DNA of 64,000 nt, taken from contig NZ_ACYY01000016.1 of NCBI RefSeq assembly GCF_000176015.1, forward strand, positions 28,605-92,604, in the 5' to 3' direction. The position numbers and the translations under genes are program-made. A model generated the notes under the pieces. It saw only the letters and a list, made by a program, of their open reading frames with translations. It did no database searches and was not told where the DNA came from. Shown one piece after another: positions 15,297-24,976 of the stretch. The DNA comes from Rhodobacter ferrooxidans (lineage in GTDB: Bacteria; Pseudomonadota; Alphaproteobacteria; Rhodobacterales; Rhodobacteraceae). Each line of letters opens with the position of its first letter. Within the stretch, counting starts at the first letter, position 1.

Positions 15297-18169
15297 AGGA
15301 CTTCATCCTCCCGGACCGCGATTTCGGCACCCCTGCGGCAAAAAGCAAACAAATGGTCACATTGACCATCGACGGTTTCGACGTGACCGTGCCCGAAGGC
15401 ACCAGCATCATGCGCGCCGCCGCTGAACTGGGCATTTCGGTGCCCAAACTCTGCGCCACCGACAGTATGGATGCCTTTGGTTCCTGCCGCCTGTGTCTGG
15501 TCGAGATCGAGGGTCGCAATGGCACCCCGGCGTCTTGCACCACGCCGGTGGCGCCCGGGCTGAAAGTGCATACCCAGACCGGCAAACTGAAAACCCTGCG
15601 GCGCGGCGTGATGGAGCTTTACATCAGCGATCACCCGCTGGATTGCCTGACCTGCGCCGCCAATGGCGACTGCGAATTGCAGGACATGGCGGGGGCCGTC
15701 GGTCTGCGCGACGTGCGTTACGAGGCGGTCGAGACCCACTTCAAACCGCGCAGCAACGGCGAGGCCAACCCGCTGTTTCAGGCCAAGGATCAAAGCAACC
15801 CCTACTTCACCTATGACCCGGCGAAATGCATCGTCTGCTCGCGCTGCGTTCGGGCCTGCGAGGAGGTGCAGGGCACATTTGCGCTGACAATTCAAGGCCG
15901 TGGCTTTGACAGCCGGGTGGTTGCGGGCATGACGGGCGATACGTTCCTGACCTCGGATTGCGTGTCCTGTGGCGCCTGCGTGCAGGCCTGCCCGACCGCG
16001 ACCTTGCAGGAAAACTCGGTGATCGCCATCGGCACGCCCGGGCGTTCCGTCGTGACAACCTGCGCCTATTGCGGCGTCGGTTGCAGCTTCAAGGCCGAAA
16101 TGCGCGGCGACGAACTGGTGCGGATGGTGCCGTGGAAAGACGGCAAGGCAAACCGCGGGCACAGCTGCGTCAAGGGCCGGTTTGCCTATGGCTATGCCGC
16201 GCACAAGGACCGGATTCTGAAACCGATGATCCGCGAGGCGATCTCGGATCCGTGGCGTGAAGTGTCCTGGGACGAGGCGATGCGATTTGCCGCGGGTCGC
16301 ATGCGAGCCATTCAGGCGCAGCACGGGCGGCAATCGGTGGGGGTTCTGACCTCCAGCCGCTGCACCAACGAAGAGACGTATCTGGTGCAGAAACTCACCC
16401 GTGCGGTATTCATGAACAATAATACGGATACCTGCGCGCGGGTCTGCCATTCGCCCACCGGATATGGCTTGGGCCAGACCTTCGGCACCTCGGCCGGCAC
16501 GCAGGATTTCGATTCCGTCGAACAGACCGATGTGGTGATGGTGATCGGCGCCAACCCGACCGATGGCCACCCGGTTTTCGCCAGCCGGTTGAAGAAACGG
16601 CTTCGGCAGGGCGCAAAACTGATCGTGATCGACCCGCGGCGGATTGATCTGGTCGATGGCCCGCATGTCAAGGCGGCGCATCATCTGGCGCTTCGCCCCG
16701 GCACCAACGTCGCCGTGGTAACGGCCATCGCGCATGTGATCGTGACCGAAAAGCTTTATGACGAAGCGTTCATAAAAACCCGCTGCGACTGGGACGAGTT
16801 TCAGGACTACGCCGATTTCATCGCCGCCCCGCATCACGCGCCCGAGGCGATCGAGGCGCTGACCGGCGTGCCAGCGACGGAAATCCGTGCCGCGGCAAGG
16901 CTATATGCTGCGGGTGGCAATGCTGCCATCTACTACGGCTTGGGCGTGACGGAACATTCGCAAGGCTCGACGACTGTGATCGGGATCGCCAATCTGGCGA
17001 TGTTGACCGGCAATATCGGCCGTCCGGGTGTGGGGGTGAACCCGTTGCGCGGGCAGAACAACGTGCAGGGGTCTTGCGACATGGGGTCGTTCCCGCAGGA
17101 TCTTCCGGGCTATCGTCACGTGAAGAACGACGCCGTGCGCGCCAGTTTCGAGGCCGCATGGGGCGTGACACTGGACAATGAGCCCGGCCTGCGGATTCCC
17201 AACATGCTGGATGCTGCTTTGGATGGCAGCTTCAAGGGGCTTTACTGCCAGGGCGAGGATATCCTGCAATCCGACCCCGACACCCGGCATGTTGCAGCCG
17301 GTCTGGCGGCGATGGACTGCGTTATCGTGCACGACCTGTTCCTGAACGAGACCGCAAATTACGCGCATGTGTTCTTTCCCGGCTCGACCTTTCTGGAAAA
17401 GGAAGGAACGTTCACAAATGCCGAACGCCGCATCAATCGGGTGCGCAAGGTGATGGCGCCGCGCAACGGTTTTGCCGATTGGGAAGTGACGCAAATGTTC
17501 GCCAATGCCTGCGGTGCCAACTGGACCTACACCCATCCCAGTCAGATCATGGACGAAATCGCGGCCTTGACCCCCACTTTCGCCGGGGTCAGCTATGACC
17601 TGCTGGATCAGGTCGGCTCGGTGCAATGGCCCTGCAACGCCAAGACGCCGCTGGGCACGCCGCTGATGCATATCGACGGCTTCGTGCGCGGCAAGGGGCA
17701 CTTCATCAACACCGAATATGTGGCGACCGACGAGAAAACCGGCCCGCGTTTCCCGCTTTTGCTGACCACCGGGCGGATTCTGTCGCAATATAACGTCGGC
17801 GCGCAGACCCGGCGCACCGAGAATGTGGTCTGGCATGCCGAGGATGTGTTGGAGATTCACCCGCATGACGCCGAAGTTCGCGGCATCAAGCAGGGCGATT
17901 GGGTGCGGCTGGCCTCGCGGTCCGGCGAGACGACGCTGCGGGCAACGCTGACCGACCGGGTGTCGCCCGGCGTGGTTTACACCACGTTCCACCACCCCGA
18001 TACGCAGGCCAATGTCATTACGACCGATTATTCGGATTGGGCCACCAACTGCCCGGAATACAAGGTGACGGCGGTGCAGATCAGCGCCTCGAACGGGCCG
18101 TCGGAATGGCAGGAAGACTATGCCGCACAGGCCGCCAAGGCTCGCCGCATCCTGCCCGCGGCGGAATAG
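15293..18169 (+). CDS. fdsA: NAD-dependent formate dehydrogenase alpha (catalytic) subunit
   Basis: Molybdenum bis-MGD subunit that oxidises formate to CO2. The protein is 958 residues. The NuoG-like N-terminus carries a [2Fe-2S] site (CATDSMDAFGSCRLC near 54-68, completed by ASC), a His/Cys [4Fe-4S] site (HPLDCLTCAANGDC near 114-127) and two ferredoxin clusters (CIVCSRCVRAC near 179; CVSCGACVQAC near 223). The DMSO-reductase-type core opens with CAYCGVGC near 257. The Mo-ligating cysteine is C385 in ARVCHSPTG, matching Cys386 of Rhodobacter capsulatus FdsA. This makes it a cysteine, not selenocysteine, enzyme. The start is the ATG at 15293, overlapping fdsB. Confidence 0.97.
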   Translation: MKDFILPDRDFGTPAAKSKQMVTLTIDGFDVTVPEGTSIMRAAAELGISVPKLCATDSMDAFGSCRLCLVEIEGRNGTPASCTTPVAPGLKVHTQTGKLKTLRRGVMELYISDHPLDCLTCAANGDCELQDMAGAVGLRDVRYEAVETHFKPRSNGEANPLFQAKDQSNPYFTYDPAKCIVCSRCVRACEEVQGTFALTIQGRGFDSRVVAGMTGDTFLTSDCVSCGACVQACPTATLQENSVIAIGTPGRSVVTTCAYCGVGCSFKAEMRGDELVRMVPWKDGKANRGHSCVKGRFAYGYAAHKDRILKPMIREAISDPWREVSWDEAMRFAAGRMRAIQAQHGRQSVGVLTSSRCTNEETYLVQKLTRAVFMNNNTDTCARVCHSPTGYGLGQTFGTSAGTQDFDSVEQTDVVMVIGANPTDGHPVFASRLKKRLRQGAKLIVIDPRRIDLVDGPHVKAAHHLALRPGTNVAVVTAIAHVIVTEKLYDEAFIKTRCDWDEFQDYADFIAAPHHAPEAIEALTGVPATEIRAAARLYAAGGNAAIYYGLGVTEHSQGSTTVIGIANLAMLTGNIGRPGVGVNPLRGQNNVQGSCDMGSFPQDLPGYRHVKNDAVRASFEAAWGVTLDNEPGLRIPNMLDAALDGSFKGLYCQGEDILQSDPDTRHVAAGLAAMDCVIVHDLFLNETANYAHVFFPGSTFLEKEGTFTNAERRINRVRKVMAPRNGFADWEVTQMFANACGANWTYTHPSQIMDEIAALTPTFAGVSYDLLDQVGSVQWPCNAKTPLGTPLMHIDGFVRGKGHFINTEYVATDEKTGPRFPLLLTTGRILSQYNVGAQTRRTENVVWHAEDVLEIHPHDAEVRGIKQGDWVRLASRSGETTLRATLTDRVSPGVVYTTFHHPDTQANVITTDYSDWATNCPEYKVTAVQISASNGPSEWQEDYAAQAAKARRILPAAE

Positions 18170-18171
18170 CC

Positions 18172-18969
18172 ATGCAGACCGCGCGCAACCTGCCGCGTCT
18201 GGCGTTCGGCAAGGCAGCGCCGGGTCTGCGCGCGCTTCCCGAAGAAGTGGCGGTGGCGATCAGCTACAATGGCACGACGCAGGCGGTGATGATGGCGACG
18301 CCCGCCGATCTGCAAGACTTTGCCTACGGCTTTTCCGCCACCGAAGGCATCGCGCAACCGGCCGAGATTGACAGCGTCACCGTGCAGGACACCGACGCCG
18401 GGATTGATCTGCAAATCTGGCTGCACCGGCCGGCCGAGGCGCGGCTGACCCAGCGGCGGCGCAGCATGGCGGGGCCGGTCGGCTGCGGGCTGTGCGGTAT
18501 CGACAGTCTGGCCGAAGCGACCCGCAGCCCGGCCCCGGTGCCGCAATCGACCCTGCAATTGACCCCCTCGCAGGTGATGCAGGCCGCCAGCGATCTGGTG
18601 AAACATCAGCCGCTGCACGACGCCACCCATGCCGTGCATGCCGCCGGATTCTGGACGCCAAAGGCCGGGATGATCGCCGCGCGCGAGGATGTCGGCCGCC
18701 ACAATGCGCTGGACAAGCTGGTGGGGGCGCTGCGGCAGCCGCATCCCGCCGGGGCCGTGGTGCTGACCAGCCGCGTTTCCATCGACCTCGTGCAGAAATG
18801 CGCGGCCCTTGGTGCGCCGGTGCTGATCGCGGTGTCCGCCCCGACAGCCGCTGCCGTCAGCATGGCCGAAGTGGCGGGTATCACTCTGATTGCCCTCGCC
18901 CGGCCTGACCGGTTCGAGGTTTTCACCCATCCCCAACGCATCACAGCAGAGGCCGCCGATGTCGCCTGA
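18172..18969 (+). CDS. fdsC: Formate dehydrogenase accessory protein FdsC (FdhD family)
   Basis: FdhD-type maturation factor that binds bis-MGD and delivers sulfur to it before insertion into FdsA. The protein is 265 residues. The FdhD cysteine motif is GPVGCGLCG near residue 103, the central motif is AGFWTPKAGMIAAREDVGRHNALDKLVG, and SRVSIDLVQKCAALG follows. It starts two bases after the fdsA stop. Its end overlaps the fdsD start by 11 bases, so the whole operon is translated in close coupling. Confidence 0.93.
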   Translation: MQTARNLPRLAFGKAAPGLRALPEEVAVAISYNGTTQAVMMATPADLQDFAYGFSATEGIAQPAEIDSVTVQDTDAGIDLQIWLHRPAEARLTQRRRSMAGPVGCGLCGIDSLAEATRSPAPVPQSTLQLTPSQVMQAASDLVKHQPLHDATHAVHAAGFWTPKAGMIAAREDVGRHNALDKLVGALRQPHPAGAVVLTSRVSIDLVQKCAALGAPVLIAVSAPTAAAVSMAEVAGITLIALARPDRFEVFTHPQRITAEAADVA

Positions 18970-19180
18970 CAAACTGATCTACATGGCCAACCAGATCGCC
19001 ACCTTCTTCGACTCCATGCCCGAGGCCAAGGCAATCGAAGGCGTGGCGCTGCATATCAACGACAATTGGGAACCGCGGATGCGGCGGCAATTGTTTCAGA
19101 TCATCGACGCGGGCGGTGCTGGATTGCGGCCCCTGGTGCTGCAATCCGCCAGCCTGATTCGCCGCCCCATCGCCGCCTGA
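18959..19180 (+). CDS. fdsD: Formate dehydrogenase delta subunit FdsD
   Basis: Small last subunit or assembly protein of the Fds formate dehydrogenase. The protein is 73 residues (MSPDKLIYMANQIATFFDSM start, WEPRMRRQL in the middle). It matches the FdsD family in length and position as the final gene of fdsGBACD. Its exact role is poorly understood; in other bacteria it is needed for active enzyme. It ends three bases before the stop of the convergent small membrane protein gene, leaving no room for a separate terminator. Confidence 0.9.
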   Translation: MSPDKLIYMANQIATFFDSMPEAKAIEGVALHINDNWEPRMRRQLFQIIDAGGAGLRPLVLQSASLIRRPIAA

Positions 19181-19183
19181 ACC

Positions 19184-19366
19184 CTACTGCAGATCACGTG
19201 GCAACCTGCGCCAGGTCACGATTCCGGCCAGCAGACCGGCCAGCGCCAGCACCGCCGCGATCAGCTTCAGCGTTGAATCTTGCGAGTTTTCCGTCAGTGC
19301 CAGCGAGCCGAACGCCAGCGCCGCAGACCAGGAAACGATACAGACAATCGCTGTCAGTTTGTTCAT
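19184..19366 (-). CDS. Small two-helix membrane protein
   Basis: A 60-residue protein with two hydrophobic helices (about residues 3-24 and 34-52), a short polar turn between them (ALTENSQDST) and a basic tail (WRRLPRDLQ). The second helix carries GLLAGIV glycines that suit helix packing. A very strong ribosome site, GGGAGG, precedes the ATG by five bases, which supports it as a real gene. It is convergent with fdsD. No family recognised. Confidence 0.7.
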   Translation of the reverse strand: MNKLTAIVCIVSWSAALAFGSLALTENSQDSTLKLIAAVLALAGLLAGIVTWRRLPRDLQ

Positions 19367-19490
19367 GTGATCCTCCCGTGGATGCCTCAGGTCTTGCTGC
19401 CTGTTGGTCTATGGATTCAGTATGCGGGCTATCGTCAGGGTTGTAAAACCTTGGTTGGAAAATGCGCGAAACCGCGCCGCCCGCATGGCC

Positions 19491-20138
19491 CTATTTGCGC
19501 AGATGTTCGCGCGCGAACACCGCCGCTTCGACCCGGTTGCGCACATGCAGCTTTTGCAGGATCGACGTCATGTAGTGCTTGACGGTCTTTTCCTGCAAAT
19601 CCAGCACCAGCCCGACTTCCTTGTTGCTTTTGCCCTCGGCCACCAGCCGCAGGATGTCTTCCTCGCGCTTCGAGAGGTCGTCGATCGGGTTGGCGGTTTT
19701 GGCAGCGGCACCGCTGCGCATGGCGTTCAGGATGCGCCCGGCCAGCGCGGGCGAGACATAAGACTGCCCCTGCGCCAGATCCTTGACCACCGCCACCAGA
19801 TCGCGCGACCCCACGCCTTTCAGGATATACCCCAGCGCCCCGGCCTTCAGTGCCTGCATCACCACGTCATCTTCTTCCGATGCCGTCAGCATCGCCACCT
19901 TGGGCGGGTTGGGCAGTTCCATGATCTGCCGCAGCGCCGCCAGCCCGCCGCCATGTGGCATCGACACGTCCAGCAGCACCACGTCCGGCGTCATCCGCTC
20001 CGCCAATTCGGCAGCCCCCAGCGCGTCCTGCGCCTGCCCCACCACGTCGATGCCCGCATCCTCTGACAAGCTGCGCGCCACACCTTCGCGGTAAAGCGGG
20101 TGATCGTCAGCGATCACCACCCTGATCTTGCCCATCAT
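19491..20138 (-). CDS. NarL/FixJ-type response regulator
   Basis: DNA-binding response regulator of 215 residues. The receiver domain has acidic D11-D12, phospho-acceptor D57 in LLDVSMPHGGG, Thr in MLTASEEDD and Lys in GYILKGV. The LuxR-type helix-turn-helix is at the C-terminus (LSKREEDILRLVAEGKSNKE, then TVKHYMTSILQKL). Its ATG overlaps the stop codon of the sensor kinase gene (ATGA), so the two form a cognate pair. Target genes are not visible. A second ATG at 20135 is equally possible. Confidence 0.92.
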   Translation of the reverse strand: MMGKIRVVIADDHPLYREGVARSLSEDAGIDVVGQAQDALGAAELAERMTPDVVLLDVSMPHGGGLAALRQIMELPNPPKVAMLTASEEDDVVMQALKAGALGYILKGVGSRDLVAVVKDLAQGQSYVSPALAGRILNAMRSGAAAKTANPIDDLSKREEDILRLVAEGKSNKEVGLVLDLQEKTVKHYMTSILQKLHVRNRVEAAVFAREHLRK

Positions 20139-21532
20139 GTTCTCCCAAGTTCCAGAATCATCACCATTTCCGCACCGCCGCCGCCATCGCTGCGGTTACG
20201 CAATTCCAGCGTGCCACCCAGGCTTTCCACCCGGTCGCGCAGGCCCACAAGGCCCAGACCGCGGTCGTCCTCGCTGGGTTCCGGCGTGTCGGAAAAGCCG
20301 GGTCCGCGGTCGGCCACCACCAGCTTCAGCCGCCCGCGGGCAAAGCTCAGCCGCACCTCTTGCCCCTGCCCGTCGGCATAGCGCCAGGCGTTGTTGAGGC
20401 CTTCCTGCACAAAACGATAGAGGCAGATCTTCACGGCAGGCGACAGCAGCGGCAGACTGTCTTCGTCACAGTCCAGCAGCACTTCGGTGCCGGTGCGCGC
20501 CTTGTGGGCGTCGATCACGCCGCGCAACACCTCGCCGGGGCTGCGCGTCTCGATGTCCGGCAGCGACAGCCCGCGCGAGATCGAGCGGATTTCGCGGATC
20601 GCATCCTTCACCGCCCGGTCGATCTGGTCCAGATCAGCCTGTGCCGCATCCCCCGCCACCGAAGGGCGAATGTCGTCCAGCCGCAGCGCGGCAAAGCCCA
20701 GCAATTGCGCCGGACCGTCATGCAGGTCGGCACCGATCTGGCGCAGCGAGGTGTCGTTCATCGCTGAAGCCCGTGCCGCCGCTCCCTGGATGCGCAACCG
20801 CAGTGCGGTGTTGCGTTCCGACAATTCCGCCAGCGCCGTCAACTGATCGCCCAAAGCGCTGCTCTGGCGTTCAATGGTACGGCTGCCGTTCAGCACGATG
20901 CCGTAAAGCAAGGCACCGATGGTCAGCATCACCAGCGCCACCGTCAGCCAGCTGCGACGGCGCACGTCGGCCAGTTCGGTTTTCAGCTCCGCCGCGGTTT
21001 CATAGAATTCTGCCACGCCGATGATCTTGCCCGACCACACTTCACGGATCGGGCTATAGACCTCCAGCATCGGCATCCCCAGCGAACCCGGATTGGCATC
21101 CTCGATCGTGCTCAGCTTGTCGAAGGTGGCCGAAACCTCGCCGGCAAAAGCGGCCTTCAGTTGGTCGGATTCCGGGAACCTCTGGCCGACAATGCTTTTG
21201 TCGGACGATTCAACCACCAACCCGCCCGGCTTCCAGATCTTGAAGGCCATCACCCGCTCGGCCAGCGTCGTGTTGGTGAAAATCTCGTCCAGCGCCCGCA
21301 GGGCCCCGGGCGGCAGCGTGTCAGACCGCTCCAGATCCTGGCTGAGTGGCGAGATGAAGCTTTCCATGTATTGCGCAGTCGCGTTGGCGCTGTTGTGCAC
21401 CACGCTTTCCTCGATCCGCCCAGAGACCCAGCTGCCGACGATGACCATCGCCACCAGCATGACAAAGCCGCCAGCCAACAGAAACTGCCGGGCCAGCGAC
21501 CAGTGGCGTGGGTGGGAAAGTCTGGCGGACAC
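20135..21532 (-). CDS. Sensor histidine kinase (HisKA_3, NarX/DegS type)
   Basis: Membrane sensor of about 465 residues. One transmembrane helix at about 15-37 and a second at about 195-215 bracket a periplasmic sensing domain of about 155 residues (double-Cache-like pattern, no recognised ligand motif). A coiled region and the HisKA_3 box IGADLHDGPAQLLGF with the phospho-accepting His follow, then the ATPase with NNAWRYA, DRGPGFS and GLGLVGLRDR. The start is uncertain: GTG at 21532 follows AAGG, while the frame extends to a TTG at 21589. Paired with the downstream NarL-type regulator. Confidence 0.9.
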   Translation of the reverse strand: MSARLSHPRHWSLARQFLLAGGFVMLVAMVIVGSWVSGRIEESVVHNSANATAQYMESFISPLSQDLERSDTLPPGALRALDEIFTNTTLAERVMAFKIWKPGGLVVESSDKSIVGQRFPESDQLKAAFAGEVSATFDKLSTIEDANPGSLGMPMLEVYSPIREVWSGKIIGVAEFYETAAELKTELADVRRRSWLTVALVMLTIGALLYGIVLNGSRTIERQSSALGDQLTALAELSERNTALRLRIQGAAARASAMNDTSLRQIGADLHDGPAQLLGFAALRLDDIRPSVAGDAAQADLDQIDRAVKDAIREIRSISRGLSLPDIETRSPGEVLRGVIDAHKARTGTEVLLDCDEDSLPLLSPAVKICLYRFVQEGLNNAWRYADGQGQEVRLSFARGRLKLVVADRGPGFSDTPEPSEDDRGLGLVGLRDRVESLGGTLELRNRSDGGGGAEMVMILELGRT

Positions 21533-21663
21533 GGGCGACCTTGCGAAGACACTGCTGCCCTCTTCTATCCGTGCACCAAGCGAAGGCAAACGGCCTTTGG
21601 TCTGATGCTATCGGCTTGCCGCCACAAATCGACGGCTGCAGCGCCAACCGTCGGAAACCGCGC

Positions 21664-21918
21664 TCAGGCCTTCTTGTGCGGCTTGGCTTCCAGCGCGTCC
21701 AGCCGCGCGGCCAGGGCTACATTTTCCTCGCGGGCCTTCTGCGCCATGGCGCGCACCGCGTCGAATTCCTCGCGCGTGACGAAATCGCGGTCGGCCAGCC
21801 AGCGGTCCATCAAGCCTTTCATCGCGGTCTCGGCCTCGGTCTTGGCACCCTGGGCCACACCCATGGCATTGGTCATCAGTTGCGAGATGTCGTCGAGTAT
21901 CTTTTTGCGGGCGGTCAT
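21664..21918 (-). CDS. ubiK: Ubiquinone biosynthesis accessory factor UbiK
   Basis: BMFP-domain (YqiC) protein of 84 residues that supports assembly of the ubiquinone biosynthesis complex and binds lipids as a trimeric coiled coil. The N-terminal amphipathic helix is KKILDDISQLMTNAMGVAQG, and a C-terminal heptad coiled coil follows (EEFDAVRAMAQKAREENVAL, then LDALEAK). AGGAG precedes the ATG by about eight bases. It is divergent from lgt. Confidence 0.88.
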   Translation of the reverse strand: MTARKKILDDISQLMTNAMGVAQGAKTEAETAMKGLMDRWLADRDFVTREEFDAVRAMAQKAREENVALAARLDALEAKPHKKA

Positions 21919-22045
21919 GGCGGACTCCTGATGGATTTGGCCACTATATGGTCCGCCGATCCCGCCAAGACAAGGCCCGCGCCGGGTGCCGCTGCGGTTG
22001 ACAACGCCGCAGCCGCACCGGACAACACCGCCAGCAGGAGCGCGC

Positions 22046-22921
22046 ATGGCCTATATCCCCTTCCCCGACATCTCGCCCGATGTGTTCTCGATTGATCTCT
22101 TTGGCATGACGCTGGCGCTGCGCTGGTATGCGCTGGCCTATATTGCCGGGCTGTTGATCGCGTGGAAGATCATGGCGCTGCTGATCGCGCGTCCGGGGCT
22201 GTGGCGGAGCGGGCCGCCGTTGAGTGCCGAACAACTGGAGCGGTTGCTGACCTGGGTGATCCTGGGCGTGGTGATCGGCGGGCGGCTGGGCTTCGTGCTG
22301 GTCTATCAGCCGGGGTATTATCTGGCCAATCCCAGCCACATCCTGCGGGTCTGGGAAGGTGGGATGTCGTTCCACGGCGGCTTTCTGGGCGTGGCGGTGG
22401 CCGCGGCGATCTTCTGTCGGCGCGAGGGTATTGCCATGCTGTCGATGGCCGATCTGATGGCGGTGGCCAGCCCGCCGGGCCTGATGCTGGGCCGCATGGC
22501 CAATTTCATCAACGCCGAGCTGTGGGGCCGCCCGACCAGCCTGCCCTGGGGCGTGGCTTTTCCCGGCGAGGCGGCGCAGACCTGCGCAGGCGTCGTCGGC
22601 ATCTGTGCCCGCCACCCCTCGCAGCTTTACGAGGCGGGGCTGGAGGGGTTGCTGCTTGGGGTGGTCTTGCTGCTGGTGGTGCTGCGGCGCGGCTGGCTGG
22701 GCTGGCCGGGGGCGGTGGCTGGGCTGTTCTTCGCAGGCTATGGTCTGGCGCGGTTTGCGGTGGAATTCGTGCGCCAGCCGGATGCGCAGTTTGTGACCGA
22801 TGCCAATCCGCTGGGGCTGGCTTTCCAGTTGGGCGGTTACGGGCTGACCATGGGGCAGGCGCTGTCCTTGCCGATGATCGCGGTGGGGCTGTGGTTCATC
22901 CTGCGCGCCCGCCCGGCATGA
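22046..22921 (+). CDS. lgt: Prolipoprotein diacylglyceryl transferase
   Basis: Inner-membrane enzyme that transfers diacylglycerol from phosphatidylglycerol to the lipobox cysteine of prolipoproteins. The protein is 291 residues with about seven membrane segments. Signature motifs are [12 protein letters not shown] (Lgt arginine motif), the SFHGG segment, the essential [16 protein letters not shown], and HPSQLYEA near residue 200. AGGAG lies six bases before the ATG. It overlaps midA by ATGA, heading a three-gene operon. Substrates in this window include the L,D-transpeptidase lipoprotein. Confidence 0.95.
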   Translation: MAYIPFPDISPDVFSIDLFGMTLALRWYALAYIAGLLIAWKIMALLIARPGLWRSGPPLSAEQLERLLTWVILGVVIGGRLGFVLVYQPGYYLANPSHILRVWEGGMSFHGGFLGVAVAAAIFCRREGIAMLSMADLMAVASPPGLMLGRMANFINAELWGRPTSLPWGVAFPGEAAQTCAGVVGICARHPSQLYEAGLEGLLLGVVLLLVVLRRGWLGWPGAVAGLFFAGYGLARFAVEFVRQPDAQFVTDANPLGLAFQLGGYGLTMGQALSLPMIAVGLWFILRARPA

Positions 22922-23973
22922 CACCGCTGGCCGATCTGCTGATCCGGCGGGTTCAGGCGACCGGGCCGGTCACGCTGGCCGATTTCATGGCCGACTGCCT
23001 GATGCACCCGCAGCACGGCTATTATTCCACCCGCGACCCGTTCGGGCGGGCGGGCGATTTCACCACCGCCCCGGAAATCAGCCAGATGTTTGGCGAGCTT
23101 TTGGGGCTTTGCCTGGCGCAAGCCTGGCTGGATCAGGGATCGCCCGCGCCCATTACCCTGGCCGAGCTTGGCCCCGGCCGTGGCACGCTGATGGCCGATG
23201 TCCTGCGCGCCACAAGCGGCGTGCCGGGGTTTCATGCGGCGGCGCAGGTGGTGCTGCTGGAAGCCTCGCCCACCTTGCGGGCGGTGCAGGCGCAAACCCT
23301 TGGCGCAAGGGCTGCCACCTGGATCACCACGGTGGCCGATCTGCCGGATCAGCCGCTGTTCGTGCTGGCGAATGAATTTTTCGACGCCCTGCCGATCCAC
23401 CAGTTCCAGCGCGACGATAGCGGCTGGCGGCAGCGCATGGTGGGGGTGCAGGACGGCAGCCTTGCCTTTGGCCTGTCGGACCCGGTGCCCGCCCTGATGG
23501 TCGGCAAGGCCTTCGTCAACGACCCGCCGGGAACGGTGGTCGAGGTCTGCCCGCTGGCGCGTGGCATCATGGACCAGATCGCGCATCGCCTTGGCAACTT
23601 TGGCGGCGCGGCGCTGATCGTCGATTATGGCGGCTGGCGCTCGAAGGGTGACACCTTGCAGGCGCTGCGCGGCCATGCGCCCGAGCACCCGCTGGCCAAC
23701 CCCGGCCAAGCCGACCTGACCGCGCATGTCGATTTCGAGGCGCTGTGCCCGCCCGGCATCCCGCACAGCGGCCTGACCGATCAGGGAAAGCTGCTGAAAC
23801 GACTGGGAATCGACGCCCGCGCCGCGAAACTCGCCACAAAGTTGACCGGCGCCGCGCTGGAAAGCCATCTGGCCGCGCATCGCCGCTTGACCGACCCGGA
23901 AGAAATGGGAACGTTGTTCAAAGCCCTTGCCCTTCACGCGCCCGGCACGCCGCCGCCGCCCGGATTTGATTGA
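22918..23973 (+). CDS. MidA/NDUFAF7-family SAM-dependent methyltransferase
   Basis: Class I methyltransferase of 351 residues (DUF185 family). Mitochondrial NDUFAF7/MidA dimethylates an arginine of complex I subunit NDUFS2, and bacterial members are presumed to act similarly on NuoD, which is inference. Motifs: [20 protein letters not shown], the SAM-binding [18 protein letters not shown] near residue 85, [14 protein letters not shown], and IVDYGG near residue 240. It overlaps lgt (ATGA) and pgeF (TGATG). Confidence 0.92.
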   Translation: MTPLADLLIRRVQATGPVTLADFMADCLMHPQHGYYSTRDPFGRAGDFTTAPEISQMFGELLGLCLAQAWLDQGSPAPITLAELGPGRGTLMADVLRATSGVPGFHAAAQVVLLEASPTLRAVQAQTLGARAATWITTVADLPDQPLFVLANEFFDALPIHQFQRDDSGWRQRMVGVQDGSLAFGLSDPVPALMVGKAFVNDPPGTVVEVCPLARGIMDQIAHRLGNFGGAALIVDYGGWRSKGDTLQALRGHAPEHPLANPGQADLTAHVDFEALCPPGIPHSGLTDQGKLLKRLGIDARAAKLATKLTGAALESHLAAHRRLTDPEEMGTLFKALALHAPGTPPPPGFD

Positions 23974-24734
23974 TGCTGGAAATACTGACTGCCGATGCGC
24001 TTGCGCCGCTGCGACACGGGTTCTTCACCCGCAAGGGCGGGGCATCCTCGGGCATATTCCGCGGGCTGAATTGCGGCCCCGGCAGCACCGACCTGTCCGA
24101 GGTGGTGGCGATCAACCGCGCAAGGGTGGCCCGCGCCATGGGGGCGGACCCCGAGGCGCTGGTGACACTGCATCAGGTTCATTCGGCGACGGTGCAGACC
24201 CTGACCGCCGCGCCTGCCGCCGACGCGCCCCGCGCCACCGCCGACGCGCTGGTAACGGCAACACCGGGGATCTTGCTGGGCGTTTTGACCGCCGATTGCC
24301 AGCCGGTGCTGTTTGCCGACACCAAGGCGCGGGTGATCGGTGCCGCCCATGCCGGCTGGCGCGGCAGCCGCGATGGCGTGCTGGAGGCGACGGTGGCGGC
24401 GATGCAGGCGCTGGGGGCGCAGCGCGAGCGCATCGTGGCAGTGATCGGCCCCACCATCAGCCAGACCGCCTACGAGGTTGGCCCGGAATTCGTGCAAGGT
24501 TTTCTGGATCACGACCCCGCCTCGGCCCGGTTCTTTGCCACCGGCGCCAATGACCGGGCGCTGTTCGATCTGCCGGGATACAGCCTGGCGCGGCTGCATG
24601 CGCTGGGGATCGGCCATGCCGAATGGACCGGCGCCTGCACCTACCGTGATTCGGAACGGTTCTATTCGTTCCGCCGCACCACCCATGCGGGCGAAGCGGA
24701 TTATGGCCGCCTGATCTCGGTGATCCGGCTGTGA
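23973..24734 (+). CDS. pgeF: Peptidoglycan editing factor PgeF (YfiH, laccase-domain)
   Basis: Multicopper-polyphenol-oxidase-fold protein of 253 residues. PgeF removes L-Ser-containing muropeptide precursors so that L-Ala is used. The family features are HGFFTRKGGAS, LHQVHSATV, the zinc-binding TADCQPVLFAD, GAAHAGWRGSRDGVL, and C-terminal ACTYRDSERFYSFRR. The metal-site His and Cys residues are all present. It is last in the lgt-midA-pgeF operon, and its ATG shares a base with the midA stop. Members also show purine nucleoside phosphorylase activity in vitro. Confidence 0.92.
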   Translation: MLEILTADALAPLRHGFFTRKGGASSGIFRGLNCGPGSTDLSEVVAINRARVARAMGADPEALVTLHQVHSATVQTLTAAPAADAPRATADALVTATPGILLGVLTADCQPVLFADTKARVIGAAHAGWRGSRDGVLEATVAAMQALGAQRERIVAVIGPTISQTAYEVGPEFVQGFLDHDPASARFFATGANDRALFDLPGYSLARLHALGIGHAEWTGACTYRDSERFYSFRRTTHAGEADYGRLISVIRL

Positions 24735-24976
24735 TCTGGGCAGATTATGGGCGAAACCTGCCCATCTGTTGCCGCATTTGCCAAACCGCCGCAAAGCCCG
24801 CCGAACAATTTCGCTTAATTTGTTGGTAAATCTGCCTTGCCGCTTTGCCACAATTCCGGGGCTGCAAATTTCCGCATCGGCAACAATCGGTCAAAACCCT
24901 GCCGCATTGGGCAGCGATAGTGGCTGCAAGGTCAAAAGGACCACCACAGGCACAGCAGAACGCGAAGGAGCCGATC

